From assembly GCA_902763885.1 (NCBI GenBank), contig CACWTU010000005.1, positions 35,858 through 99,857 on the forward strand: a DNA stretch of 64,000 nt, read 5' to 3'. Of this stretch, positions 1-8,395 are shown in pieces. Origin of the DNA: an uncultured Bacteroidales bacterium. GTDB taxonomy: Bacteria; Bacteroidota; Bacteroidia; Bacteroidales; Bacteroidaceae. Made by a program: the position numbers and the translations under genes. Within the stretch, counting starts at the first letter, position 1. Each line of letters begins with the position of its first letter. Below the pieces are notes generated by a model. It was not told the DNA's origin. It worked only from the letters and a program-made list of their open reading frames with translations, and did no database searches.

Positions 1-554
1 TGGGGCTTAAATTTCATAGCCAATGTTCCCAACACAAAGAACTGGAAATATTTGGTAAGTCGTCGAAGATCAAAAATCGCAGGCCCAAAGTCCTTGTCAA
101 CAGCAAGAATTCCGATACCCGCCATCGAAAGGATTACCAGTACGCCAATCCTCCACTTCTCGTTCTTGATGGCCAGTGTAATCAGATAGTAAACAAGAAA
201 ACATTCAAACAGAACCACTGTGAACCAATAATCACTCATACCGTCAGTCAAGAAATGGAGTGGGGCATAGTGTTTCATTAGGTCCATACATAGTCGGAAC
301 ACGACTGCAGGAATAACAAGGTACAAGAATTTCTTGAGTATGTTGCTAAAGACCTCCTTGACACTCATACTTACACGGTAAGCCAGGAAACCACTTACAA
401 AGAAAAAGATAGGTAAGGTAAATGAATAAATCATAAGTGCTGATAGTGAATCGTAAGGCTTAAAGCCATTGCCACTTCTCACGTGCCAATCTATTACCAT
501 CAAAATACCCAGACATTTGAGAGCATCAAGATAGGCAATTCTTTTCTTTTCCAT
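1..554 (-). CDS. Acyltransferase family 3 membrane protein (partial)
   Basis: Membrane O-acyltransferase of the OafA/NodX type, which would acylate a sugar of the surface polysaccharide. The start at 554 reads MEKKRIAYLDALKCLGILMV, followed by IDWHVR and then TLPIFFFVSGF, the typical N-terminal LDxLKg...H and first-TM pattern of Acyl_transf_3. About 184 codons are visible, with several hydrophobic segments; the C-terminal half lies beyond the left edge. It starts 12 nt after the stop of the Stealth gene and is the last visible gene of the polysaccharide operon. The family call is firm; the acceptor sugar is unknown. Confidence 0.85.
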   Translation of the reverse strand, partial: MEKKRIAYLDALKCLGILMVIDWHVRSGNGFKPYDSLSALMIYSFTLPIFFFVSGFLAYRVSMSVKEVFSNILKKFLYLVIPAVVFRLCMDLMKHYAPLHFLTDGMSDYWFTVVLFECFLVYYLITLAIKNEKWRIGVLVILSMAGIGILAVDKDFGPAIFDLRRLTKYFQFFVLGTLAMKFKP

Positions 555-566
555 TATTCGTCCTAA

Positions 567-1571
567 TTATAGTTCAAAAGATGATTTCTCCGGCAATATG
601 GCGTCAAACGCTGCGTTTATCTGAGCTACCATTCCGTCGAAGTCTGCCACCTCCTCCGTGTCGGCCATCACCAGAATATCACGTTTCTGTATCCTGATGG
701 CTGTGGTCAGATTGTCCATGTCACGGTCTGTCAGGTTATATCTGCAAGAACCTTTGACGATGTTGACAGGATGGAACTTTCCCGATGCCAGCTGCCAGAA
801 ACGGAACATATATTGGTTTACATCGGTAATGTCGCGGAAACGGTGGCTTGATACCTCACGGAGCAAGGGTTCCTCAACCTCCCACACCTCACGGAAGGTG
901 CTCTTCAGGAAGGCCTGCGGCATGTGGTGGTTCCTGAATCCAGGGAATACAGAGAAGGGTAGTAAAGCCATTGTGCGCAGTAGTCCGGAACCGTAAATGG
1001 GGGTTAGCCATTTCATAGGGTTGGCTTTCAGTACGGCGCTTTTCCTGAAATGGCTGTTCACCACGTTCACGTCGTTCATCAGCATGTGTCCGCGAGGGCC
1101 GCCCATGGGCAATGTATCGAGCACGGCCATATCGCAGGGCAGACCGTTACGGAAGAAACGTTCCGGCTTGACTGGCCTGAGGAGAAAGTAGTCATCATTG
1201 AAATAAATGAACTGCTCAGCCAGCCCCTCAATGCGGTGAAGGTTCAATTCTATCGGCCTGACGCTGAACGTGGGCAGAAACTCCTTGGGGATAAAGTCTT
1301 CATGACGGACAAAGTTCAGTTTCGGGGCGTTAATGTTCAGCCACTTGGGCTTTTGTCCCGTAGTGATGAGATGCACCTTGCGCACCCACGGTGCAAACTT
1401 CTCAATGCCCCGGAACAGATATTGCATGTTGTTCCAGTCACGGTAGCGTATCTCCGTGTTGTTGTCACGCCCCATCTCCAAGGCAGCATATTTCCTGAAT
1501 TCCTGCTGCCAATCCGGGTCACTGCCATCTACCCATGGAATAACTATGTCTATGTCGTGATCTTTGTCCAT
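567..1571 (-). CDS. Stealth-family sugar-phosphate transferase
   Basis: Predicted capsular polysaccharide phosphotransferase that moves a hexose-1-phosphate from a nucleotide sugar to a glycan, giving phosphodiester-linked polymers. The conserved Stealth regions are visible in order: CR1 IVIPWVDGSD (residues 9-18), CR2 around RYRDWNNMQYLFRGIEKF (42-59) with the following ITTGQKP, CR3 from about HEDFIP (90) to YFNDDYF (123-129), and a C-terminal CR4-like region with an NHHMPQAF motif. At 334 aa it has the usual length. It sits 12 nt from the beta-helix gene upstream and 12 nt from the acyltransferase gene downstream. Cytoplasmic, as no signal peptide or TM segment is seen. Confidence 0.9.
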   Translation of the reverse strand: MDKDHDIDIVIPWVDGSDPDWQQEFRKYAALEMGRDNNTEIRYRDWNNMQYLFRGIEKFAPWVRKVHLITTGQKPKWLNINAPKLNFVRHEDFIPKEFLPTFSVRPIELNLHRIEGLAEQFIYFNDDYFLLRPVKPERFFRNGLPCDMAVLDTLPMGGPRGHMLMNDVNVVNSHFRKSAVLKANPMKWLTPIYGSGLLRTMALLPFSVFPGFRNHHMPQAFLKSTFREVWEVEEPLLREVSSHRFRDITDVNQYMFRFWQLASGKFHPVNIVKGSCRYNLTDRDMDNLTTAIRIQKRDILVMADTEEVADFDGMVAQINAAFDAILPEKSSFEL

Positions 1572-1583
1572 TTGGATATACCG

Positions 1584-2498
1584 TTATTTATAAATAATCC
1601 TGTTTCTTTTCTTAGACAGCTTGCCAACCTTACGTGAAAGAATAGGCTTCTCGCCCTTGCGCGTCTCAATGACACAATCTTTCACTATCGCCTGCTCGCA
1701 ACCGGCAAATTGGATGGTATGTCTTGACTTGGCCATTACGTTGCAATTGAGTATCTCGACCTTGCCGATTCTTGCATTGCCGTATTCCTCTTTTCCGATG
1801 ATAGCCCTGAAACCTCCCTCACACTCATTTACGGTGACATTCTCAATCAGAACATTATCCACAGTACATTGTTTGTTAGGTTCTATATCAATGGCATACT
1901 GTGGATTGGTACCGCTGATGTTTTCAATTGTACAATTACTGATGGTAACACCGTCGGCCTTAGTAATGGAGATGCCTTGTCTTCGACTACCGTGCAGCAG
2001 ACAGTAGGATATCTTTATGTCTTTGCAATTACCGCCAATGTAAATACAATCCCCCCAACAGTCAGCTACCGTTATATCACTCACTGTCACATTCTCGGCA
2101 CCATTAAGCCTGATTCCCATACCCCATTCACCGTTATTGCCGTAATGCGTAAATTTATCTCCAATAATACTACCTTTACCGTTGATTTTAACATTACTCC
2201 CCACCACAAGTATCATGTCATAGCTTTTATAATTATTGGGATCTAGGCAGAGATTACCGTCAATGACTACTTCCATATTGTCACCTACTATAAGACATGC
2301 ACCTCCTTCTTCATTAACTTGCAATGGATAGTCTCCTTCAGAAACTACAATCTTACCATTTTTGATTTCACGTCCATTGAATACTGAAACATCACCATTC
2401 GGGATTATATATGTAGCTCCCTGAAGGTCAATGACACCATCGTTTCCTGAAAGACTCAGGAACAAACTGCTAATTGCAAGTGGAATAATCGTATTCAT
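1584..2498 (-). CDS. Secreted right-handed beta-helix protein
   Basis: A 304-aa protein with an N-terminal signal-like segment (residues 1 to about 18) followed by regularly spaced short beta-strand repeats (for example VTVSDITVADCWGDCIYIGG and IKISYCLLHGSRRQGISITK), the signature of a parallel beta-helix such as pectate lyase or GH28-like folds. The many VxIxN/C ladders and the DCIYIGG turn resemble carbohydrate-active enzymes, but I see no certain catalytic set. Its place inside the polysaccharide operon, 7 nt from the polymerase gene, suggests a glycan-modifying or depolymerising partner. The substrate is unknown. Confidence 0.75.
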   Translation of the reverse strand: MNTIIPLAISSLFLSLSGNDGVIDLQGATYIIPNGDVSVFNGREIKNGKIVVSEGDYPLQVNEEGGACLIVGDNMEVVIDGNLCLDPNNYKSYDMILVVGSNVKINGKGSIIGDKFTHYGNNGEWGMGIRLNGAENVTVSDITVADCWGDCIYIGGNCKDIKISYCLLHGSRRQGISITKADGVTISNCTIENISGTNPQYAIDIEPNKQCTVDNVLIENVTVNECEGGFRAIIGKEEYGNARIGKVEILNCNVMAKSRHTIQFAGCEQAIVKDCVIETRKGEKPILSRKVGKLSKKRNRIIYK

Positions 2499-2505
2499 GT
2501 TATGA

Positions 2506-3615
2506 CTACAGGGCGTTAATAAATCGTGAACTGTTTGACAATAATGATATCATAATCATAATAAGGAATTGATTCCTTTTCAAATATCCGTTGTAATAGC
2601 AATAGCCGATCAGGATTATCAGTGGAATCATAGATATATACATTATTCGATAAGAATATAAACTTCTTAGTCCGAATACAATCATAAAAGCCACGGAAAT
2701 CATCAAGATTCCATACGTAATCCGATACATACCGATTACAGAGTGGGGTGCCTTCTTTTTCCAGAATAGTATAGTAACCGTAAAAAAAGGAAAATAGTAG
2801 TTGAGATATTTAATTAAAGTACTTAAACGGAATGCCCCCTGCTCCATTTCGTTGAAATTTTCCAATTTTGAAGAGATATCGTCATTGTCCAATAAAGCAT
2901 TAAAAATTTCAAGATTAGAACTGAAATAGGAAATGCATATAACCATAAATAAAAGTAAGAAGATTGATAATAATGACATTTCTTTCCTTTCTAATGGAAA
3001 ATAAAGACAAGGAAGAATGGCAATGCCAATAAGTAATTCGTGATGAAAAAAAACAGAAGATATCGCTATGCCTATTCCCAGAATCTTCATGATCCATCTT
3101 GTTTGATTCAAATACAAGGCAATTCCAAGAAAATAAACAGCCATTGCCAATGATGCACGGGCATAGCAAAAAGTGTTAGAGTAAAAAACGAAAAGAAATA
3201 GTATAACCATACTGGGCATCAATAACCTTTCATATATCCGGAAGGTAATAAATGTAATTAAAATACCTCCTCCCCAAACTATAAGGCGGAATACTTCAAA
3301 AGGATAGTCAAAAGGCAAACTTCGACATATCAAAATCAGATAGATATAGAACTTCTCCTTTCCCCAGATGCTGAAATCAAGTATGTTTATCCAGTCGCGA
3401 TATTGGAAATAATCGTCATTTATACAATAAAAAACAGCATATAAAATAAAGAAGAAAATAAATAATCCTGTTACTTCCGTAACCCATTTGTTTCGATGCC
3501 AAGGTAACAATGTTTTTTTGAAAGTATAGACGAATACAAGCATGTAGAGCAGCCAAAACATTGCCTGCACCCACATGGGTATCGAACTTCCATCAAAATT
3601 GTAAACCTGCTTCAT
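2506..3615 (-). CDS. EpsG-family polysaccharide polymerase (Wzy-like)
   Basis: A 369-aa inner-membrane protein with about ten hydrophobic segments. The stretch with CYARASLAMAVYFLGIALYL followed by a short loop and SVFFHHELLIGIAILP matches the EpsG/Wzy pattern (RxxlA...H) of enzymes that polymerise lipid-linked repeat units. The position between a CDP-glycerol phosphotransferase gene and a beta-helix gene, in one operon with a flippase, fits the polymerase role. The DNA is more A/T-rich than its neighbours, which is common for Wzy genes and can reflect lateral exchange of capsule loci. Confidence 0.8.
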   Translation of the reverse strand: MKQVYNFDGSSIPMWVQAMFWLLYMLVFVYTFKKTLLPWHRNKWVTEVTGLFIFFFILYAVFYCINDDYFQYRDWINILDFSIWGKEKFYIYLILICRSLPFDYPFEVFRLIVWGGGILITFITFRIYERLLMPSMVILFLFVFYSNTFCYARASLAMAVYFLGIALYLNQTRWIMKILGIGIAISSVFFHHELLIGIAILPCLYFPLERKEMSLLSIFLLLFMVICISYFSSNLEIFNALLDNDDISSKLENFNEMEQGAFRLSTLIKYLNYYFPFFTVTILFWKKKAPHSVIGMYRITYGILMISVAFMIVFGLRSLYSYRIMYISMIPLIILIGYCYYNGYLKRNQFLIMIMISLLSNSSRFINAL

Positions 3616-3621
3616 AATAGG

Positions 3622-4770
3622 CTATCGTGTGTCTATCTCTTTAAGAATTCTTCTTGCAACAGTCTCCGACGAATTCCCTGATTCTTTTGTTCCGTAAAAC
3701 AGGTCTATTTTATTTGCAATCTTTTTATGGTCATAGGTGTCCAGATTTGAAAGGATTGAGTTTAATTCTATCTGATTGTTAGCAACCAAATAACCTGCCT
3801 CCGCAGGATTGATCCAAAGCGACCTTTCTTTTGATAAATATTCTTCCTTGTCAAAATGCACTAAAATCACAGGCTTCTTTGTTAATAAGAAATCACCGGC
3901 GCAACTGGAGTAGTCTGTGATCAGTATATCGGTAATTAAAAGAAGATCTGCCATATCAGGATAAGCAGATACGTCCAGGTATGCAGGAGTACAGACATCC
4001 ATATTGATTCCTTTTGAAAGTGAATGTGAGCGTACCAGACATATCCATTTTCCGCCTTTTGCATCCAGGCTTTTTATAGTCTGGTCGATGTCTATGGCAC
4101 ATTGTTGGCTACGTTTCTCATCTCTGAATGTGGGAGCATATAGGATTATCTTCACATTATCTTTAATTCCCAAAGACATTCTAATCTTAGTTTCTTCGTC
4201 ATTATATAGCTCATGGTTTACCAGTTTATCATTCCGAGGCATGCCATCCACCAATATTTCACCTTCATATCTCAGTCCTTGACGTGCTTTCCTTACACCA
4301 TAGTCGGAGGCTGCTATAAACAGGTCACATTCCGACATGACGTGTCCATCAATATCGTTCTTGCTGCCATCTCCTGTAAGATAACCGATAGTCTTTATTC
4401 CTCTGTCACCATGCCAAGTCTGGATATAAAAGTTATCATGACCTTTGTAAACACCTAGATGTTTCCGATAAGTATAATTCAGCACCCATACCTTTGCCCG
4501 TGCTTGTGCTCTCAATGCTAAACGGGGTTCAGGTGGTACGGTAACTACATATTCAGGAACATATTGTTGAAATTGAGGCTTAATAAGCCACACTATCCTG
4601 ACATCTGGAGCAATCTTATGCAGGCATTCGCTGATGGCGCGGGGATTGTCTGAATACTGACCACGGAACGAGGCAAAAAAGACTGTTTTTTCCTTACGTG
4701 GCCGTGTCAGATAACACAGATACATATAGGTTTTCCGTACCCATTTCCTGATGTTAACAGAAATCTCCAT
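3622..4770 (-). CDS. CDP-glycerol glycerophosphotransferase family protein
   Basis: TagB/TagF-type transferase expected to move glycerol-phosphate from CDP-glycerol to a lipid-linked sugar. Visible family motifs: QTWHG (117-121), GMPRND (176-181), YAPTFRD (211-217), RSHS (247-250) and LITDYSSCAGDF (283-294), the last being the usual acidic/serine active-site motif. At 382 aa it corresponds to the catalytic core without a long N-terminal extension; basic residues near the N-terminus could bind the membrane surface. The CDP-glycerol synthase gene ends only 3 nt upstream, so donor synthesis and transfer are coupled. Ribitol or another polyol phosphate is an alternative donor. Confidence 0.88.
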   Translation of the reverse strand: MEISVNIRKWVRKTYMYLCYLTRPRKEKTVFFASFRGQYSDNPRAISECLHKIAPDVRIVWLIKPQFQQYVPEYVVTVPPEPRLALRAQARAKVWVLNYTYRKHLGVYKGHDNFYIQTWHGDRGIKTIGYLTGDGSKNDIDGHVMSECDLFIAASDYGVRKARQGLRYEGEILVDGMPRNDKLVNHELYNDEETKIRMSLGIKDNVKIILYAPTFRDEKRSQQCAIDIDQTIKSLDAKGGKWICLVRSHSLSKGINMDVCTPAYLDVSAYPDMADLLLITDILITDYSSCAGDFLLTKKPVILVHFDKEEYLSKERSLWINPAEAGYLVANNQIELNSILSNLDTYDHKKIANKIDLFYGTKESGNSSETVARRILKEIDTR

Positions 4771-4773
4771 TCT

Positions 4774-5202
4774 TTAGTCAATTATTTTTTTGTCTTCCTT
4801 TTCCCGAAGAAGTGAAGAACTGACGCCTTCCGTGTGTTGCAGATATACCACCTTGGCCCCTAATGGCTGCAGGTCGAGTTCGGTCTGCCTCCACCGCTCA
4901 TTGCCTTTCCAGTCACTGCCGATGAATACGGCATCAAAGTGCAGCCGCTGCCAGGCATCAGTCTTACTCAGCGTGTTGCAAAGCACCACCTTGTCAACAC
5001 ACCGCAGTTCGCTGATAATGGCAGCACGGTCATGCTCATTAACCACGGGCAGCTTATGCTTGTATTCGCTCACTAACTGGTCGGTATTCACGCCGACAAT
5101 CAGGCAGTCGCACAGTTCGCTTGCCTGATGGAGCAGATTCAAGTGGCCTATGTGGAACATATCGAACGTTCCCTGTGTGTATCCTGTCTTATATTTTTTC
5201 AT
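4774..5202 (-). CDS. tagD: Glycerol-3-phosphate cytidylyltransferase (TagD-like)
   Basis: Nucleotidyltransferase of 142 aa making CDP-glycerol from CTP and glycerol-3-phosphate. It has GTFDMFHIGH (11-20), the HxGH CTP-binding motif, R59 of the conserved DRA segment, FIGSDWKG (93-100) and a GVSSSLLR tail in the place of the usual STTxIR. The start at 5202 overlaps the end of the acetyltransferase gene by 14 nt, which suggests translational coupling. The next gene encodes the matching CDP-glycerol transferase. Related cytidylyltransferases for other alcohols look alike, so the substrate rests on context. Confidence 0.87.
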   Translation of the reverse strand: MKKYKTGYTQGTFDMFHIGHLNLLHQASELCDCLIVGVNTDQLVSEYKHKLPVVNEHDRAAIISELRCVDKVVLCNTLSKTDAWQRLHFDAVFIGSDWKGNERWRQTELDLQPLGAKVVYLQHTEGVSSSLLREKEDKKIID

Positions 5203-5746
5203 TGGCCTGTTTATATTTGTCGGGAATCTCTTCTGGTCGCTTTGGACGTATCTGGTTCAAACCTTTTACCACACTATGTGAGGGTACGTCCTTGGTAACG
5301 ATGGCACAGGCTCCAATGATGACGTCATCTCCTATCGTTACGGGGCCTATGACTGTAGCCTTTGAACATAACATGCAATCATTTCCTATTTTCGGATGAC
5401 GACGGATGTGGTTTTTTATCAGTTCTCTGTCATTTTTGACAGCTGCCATGGCAACGAAAAAAGGATAGACCCTACAATTATCACCTATTTCCGCCGTAGG
5501 TCCAATCCTGATGCCCATTGGATGGCGTATCTGAAAGTTCTCACCAATCTTAGCGCGTCGAGAAATCTTCAGCTGATATTTCTCCTGCAATTTGTTTTCC
5601 AGCCTCAATGCTCGTTTACGGTTGATGTAACCGCCCTTTTCATACAGGCGGCGCATCTTCCAGAACTTACGCTCTACTTTACGATCATAGTTGCTGATGC
5701 ATAAGATATCAGTCAACCATATCTTTATGTCTTTAAGGATACTCAT
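5189..5746 (-). CDS. Hexapeptide-repeat acetyltransferase (CysE-like fold)
   Basis: A 185-aa left-handed beta-helix acyltransferase. The hexapeptide pattern is clear from about residue 65 (IGENFQIRHPMGIRIGPTAE) to the C-terminal IGDDVIIGACAIVTKDVPSH run. It resembles serine acetyltransferase in layout but lacks the usual HGVTIG catalytic segment, where AMAAVKND is seen instead, so a sugar O- or N-acetyltransferase acting on the surface glycan is more likely than cysteine synthesis. It overlaps the flippase gene by 4 nt (ATGA) and the cytidylyltransferase gene by 14 nt. Confidence 0.8.
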   Translation of the reverse strand: MSILKDIKIWLTDILCISNYDRKVERKFWKMRRLYEKGGYINRKRALRLENKLQEKYQLKISRRAKIGENFQIRHPMGIRIGPTAEIGDNCRVYPFFVAMAAVKNDRELIKNHIRRHPKIGNDCMLCSKATVIGPVTIGDDVIIGACAIVTKDVPSHSVVKGLNQIRPKRPEEIPDKYKQANEKI

Positions 5747-7215
5747 TTATTTTTCTTTTTCCGTTTGATTTTCTTAACAAAGGGTTTTGCTGCTACACAA
5801 AAATACTGATAGGCATCAGGATGCATCAGTACGGACCATGCGCCGTATATTACCAAAAATATTATAAGTTTCAACATCCCGTCTGTATAAAGCGGGAGAT
5901 TACATAATTTGCCTGTAAGGTAGGATAGGGTTGCGGCTGCCAGAGAAGCCATCATAACCGGCATGATATCAAGAAGCTGTTTTTGCCATCTATAGCCTAT
6001 ATGTTTTGATACAAGCCAGATATTGATAAAATAGGAGAACCACGTATTTAGCACCATGCCTACCAGCAGACCGGGCATGCCATAAAATAACAGTCCGGCA
6101 ATTACAAATGCGATACCCACGGCACGCTTCACGAACGTCCACACAAACATTGTCCTGCTCTTTCCGATTGCAGCCACTGACTGATAGTTCACTGACTGCA
6201 GGCTATAGGCAAGTCCGGCTATACATAATACCTGAAAATATGGTACGCTGTCTGCCCATCTGTCTGTGTAGAGCAATGTAAACAAAGGCTTGGCACATAG
6301 TAACAGTATGAACATTAAAGGGAAAGTTACGTATGACACAGTCATGGTAATCTTTTTGATCATGTCGCCTAAAGCAACTTTATCATCCTGAACTTCGGCA
6401 TAAAGGGGATAGGTCACCTGCGTCATCACTTTTGATATGCTGGTGGATGCAAGACGTTCAGTGGAGTTTGCCTTGGAATAGTAGCCCATGGTGGAGGCGT
6501 TGTAGAACCTGCCTATCAACAATCCCTGTATCTGCTGGCCAAACTGATTCAGCAGGTGAGTAAGGAACATGTAGAAGCCAAACCCGAAAAGTTCACGGAA
6601 CGATTGCCATGAGAAAACCCATTTTGGACGCCAGCGCACGTAGAACCAGAAAACAATGGCTGGAATTGCTGCAGTCAGAATATTCTGTGCCACCAGAGAC
6701 CAGACGCCAAACCCTTTATATGCCATAACCACGGTGACAGACAGTGCTGTGATCGAAGTGATAATGGTCACCAGGGAGAGAGTCCTGAAGTCCAGCTTCT
6801 TCTGTAGTTGATTACGCTGTACTATGTTGAATGCATAGATGAACAGGACTATTCCTTGCACTCTCAGAATATCACTCAACTGGGGAATGTCATAGAACCT
6901 TGCTATGGCGGGAGCTGTGAGATAAAGCACAGCATACAGCACAACCGATAACCCCATGTTCCAGAAAAAGATTGTGGAATAGTCTGTCTGGGTGGGGGCT
7001 TTCTTCTGAATCAGCGCTGAACCAAAGCCACCGTCTATGAATGATTCGGCCAGAAGCATGAAAATCATCAACATTCCTATGCATCCATAGTCGTATGGGG
7101 TAAGCAGACGTGCAAGAATGATACCCGAAACGAATTGTATCAGCATCGTCGAGTATCGCTGCAGGGCTGTCCACACCACACCTTTAACGGCTTTCTGTCT
7201 TAATCCTTGTTTCAT
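5743..7215 (-). CDS. MOP-superfamily polysaccharide flippase (Wzx-like)
   Basis: A 490-aa, 12-14 TM lipid-linked oligosaccharide flippase. The start MKQGLRQKAVKGVVWTALQR at 7215 was chosen over a start six codons upstream because the family begins with this amphipathic K/R-rich segment, and because a TAnnTTTG element lies 20 nt before it. The N-terminal pattern LARLLTPYDYGCIGML is typical of the MOP/PST branch. It is the first gene of the polysaccharide operon and overlaps the next gene by 4 nt. A C-terminal run of lysines follows the last TM segment. Confidence 0.9.
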   Translation of the reverse strand: MKQGLRQKAVKGVVWTALQRYSTMLIQFVSGIILARLLTPYDYGCIGMLMIFMLLAESFIDGGFGSALIQKKAPTQTDYSTIFFWNMGLSVVLYAVLYLTAPAIARFYDIPQLSDILRVQGIVLFIYAFNIVQRNQLQKKLDFRTLSLVTIITSITALSVTVVMAYKGFGVWSLVAQNILTAAIPAIVFWFYVRWRPKWVFSWQSFRELFGFGFYMFLTHLLNQFGQQIQGLLIGRFYNASTMGYYSKANSTERLASTSISKVMTQVTYPLYAEVQDDKVALGDMIKKITMTVSYVTFPLMFILLLCAKPLFTLLYTDRWADSVPYFQVLCIAGLAYSLQSVNYQSVAAIGKSRTMFVWTFVKRAVGIAFVIAGLLFYGMPGLLVGMVLNTWFSYFINIWLVSKHIGYRWQKQLLDIMPVMMASLAAATLSYLTGKLCNLPLYTDGMLKLIIFLVIYGAWSVLMHPDAYQYFCVAAKPFVKKIKRKKKNK

Positions 7216-7234
7216 GACTGTCTGTAAACACACA

Positions 7235-7242
7235 CAAAATTA
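7235..7242 (-). promoter_or_regulatory. Promoter -7 element of the polysaccharide operon
   Basis: On the minus strand the bases read TAATTTTG, an exact match to the Bacteroidetes TAnnTTTG element, 20 nt before the flippase start. It lies inside a near-palindrome of about 21 bp (7234-7254), which could also bind a regulator. No clear -33 TTTG is seen at the right spacing. Confidence 0.55.
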
Positions 7243-7299
7243 TATTAATTTTGTAAAAAGCAGGCCGACTGGAAAAGAAAACAAGGTTAAAATGGCACG

Positions 7300-8301
7300 T
7301 CAGTATATTTGTGAAGGTGTGTTTGCTGTTTTGGATTCCGATTTCAGATAGAGGTCAAAGATGTTCTTGCCTGTCCAGCGGGTGGTAGGGATATCGGCTT
7401 CATTGAGTGTGGCGTCAAGTGTTGAGGGACGCTTGTCAAAAGCCATTTCCACAAATGAACAGAAGATATCAGTTGATCCGGGGAGCCAGCATGATACCTC
7501 ATGTTGGTTACCTTCACAGCGTATTATCCAGTGATTGTAATTCTGTTTGTCCATGATCTTGTCTATCTTGCTGGCACCGCGCATCTTGGGCTGGAACGGC
7601 ATTCCGAAAGATTTGTATGATACTATCTTGTCTTTGGTTCCGTGAAACATCAGCGTTGGTGCCGGCGGTGTCTTGTACTTGAGGTCTTTCTTACGGCTCA
7701 GCAGGCCGCCTGCATACGGTACTACTGCGGCTGGCATCCATCCCTCCGGCAGAGAGCTTGCGGCGGGTTGTGAGTTGGCTCTGGCGTGGTCAAGCTCCAG
7801 AACGGTAACCGCTCCAGCCGAGTTGCCGGTAAGTACAATGCGCTCGGGGTTAATGTCCAGCATATCGGCATTGCGGCATATCCATTCTATGGCATCGGAG
7901 CAGTCTTCTACAGCCATGTCTATGCATTTCCTGAACATGGCAGTATATTTGAACAGGTTGCTGTGTTCCGCTACGAGTTGCGAGTCACGTAACCCCAGGC
8001 GGTAATCTATGGATATGACTGTAAATCCGCGCTCCACAAGAGGTTCTGCCGACTGTTTTATATAAAGGTTGTCGCGGGTGCCCAAATAGAAACCTCCTCC
8101 GAACAGGATCACTACGCAAGCCTTGTCCTCACGCGGGTTAAGGGGTTTATAGACATCAAGGTACAGTACCGAGTCACGCATGGCATACATATATGTCTTA
8201 CTCTCAGGCAGTTTGCTGTTTTGCGCTGATACCTTACATGGTGTGGCAAGGAATGAAAGTATTGCCAGAAAAAACGAGTATTTGATGATAGTCCTGAACA
8301 T
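7300..8301 (-). CDS. Secreted alpha/beta-hydrolase (carboxylesterase/lipase family)
   Basis: A 333-aa esterase-type hydrolase with an N-terminal signal peptide (residues 1 to about 26, ending VSAQ). The oxyanion segment is LFGGGFYLG (67-74) in place of the usual HGGG, the nucleophile motif is GNSAG (159-163, Ser161), the acid is likely Asp224 in GTKD, and His268 in GNQHE completes the triad. This layout fits BD-FAE/acetyl-xylan-esterase-like enzymes that deacylate carbohydrates or small esters. It is transcribed alone, divergently from the peptidase gene, with its own promoter element. Confidence 0.82.
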   Translation of the reverse strand: MFRTIIKYSFFLAILSFLATPCKVSAQNSKLPESKTYMYAMRDSVLYLDVYKPLNPREDKACVVILFGGGFYLGTRDNLYIKQSAEPLVERGFTVISIDYRLGLRDSQLVAEHSNLFKYTAMFRKCIDMAVEDCSDAIEWICRNADMLDINPERIVLTGNSAGAVTVLELDHARANSQPAASSLPEGWMPAAVVPYAGGLLSRKKDLKYKTPPAPTLMFHGTKDKIVSYKSFGMPFQPKMRGASKIDKIMDKQNYNHWIIRCEGNQHEVSCWLPGSTDIFCSFVEMAFDKRPSTLDATLNEADIPTTRWTGKNIFDLYLKSESKTANTPSQIY

Positions 8302-8328
8302 ATTCGCAATAAATAGTAGTATTTATTA

Positions 8329-8336
8329 CAAAGATA
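8329..8336 (-). promoter_or_regulatory. Promoter -7 element of the esterase gene
   Basis: The minus strand reads TATCTTTG, an exact TAnnTTTG match, 28 nt before the start codon at 8301. It lies in the divergent spacer shared with the S46 peptidase gene. Confidence 0.6.
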
Positions 8337-8368
8337 ACATCAAAAACAGAATGTCTGAACGAAAATGT

Positions 8369-8376
8369 TATTTTTG
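8369..8376 (+). promoter_or_regulatory. Promoter -7 element of the S46 peptidase gene
   Basis: TATTTTTG matches TAnnTTTG and sits 20 nt before the ATG at 8396. This supports that start over the longer reading frame, which begins upstream at 8180 inside the esterase gene. Confidence 0.6.
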
Positions 8377-8395
8377 CGATATAATATTCCAGGCA

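Noticed and set aside
5189-5746. Serine acetyltransferase (cysE) of cysteine synthesis
   Set aside because: The catalytic HGVTIG-type segment is absent and the gene sits in a polysaccharide operon.
8180-8395. 72-codon extension at the start of the S46 peptidase frame
   Set aside because: It runs back into the esterase gene and its promoter; the signal peptide and the TATTTTTG element fix the start at 8396.
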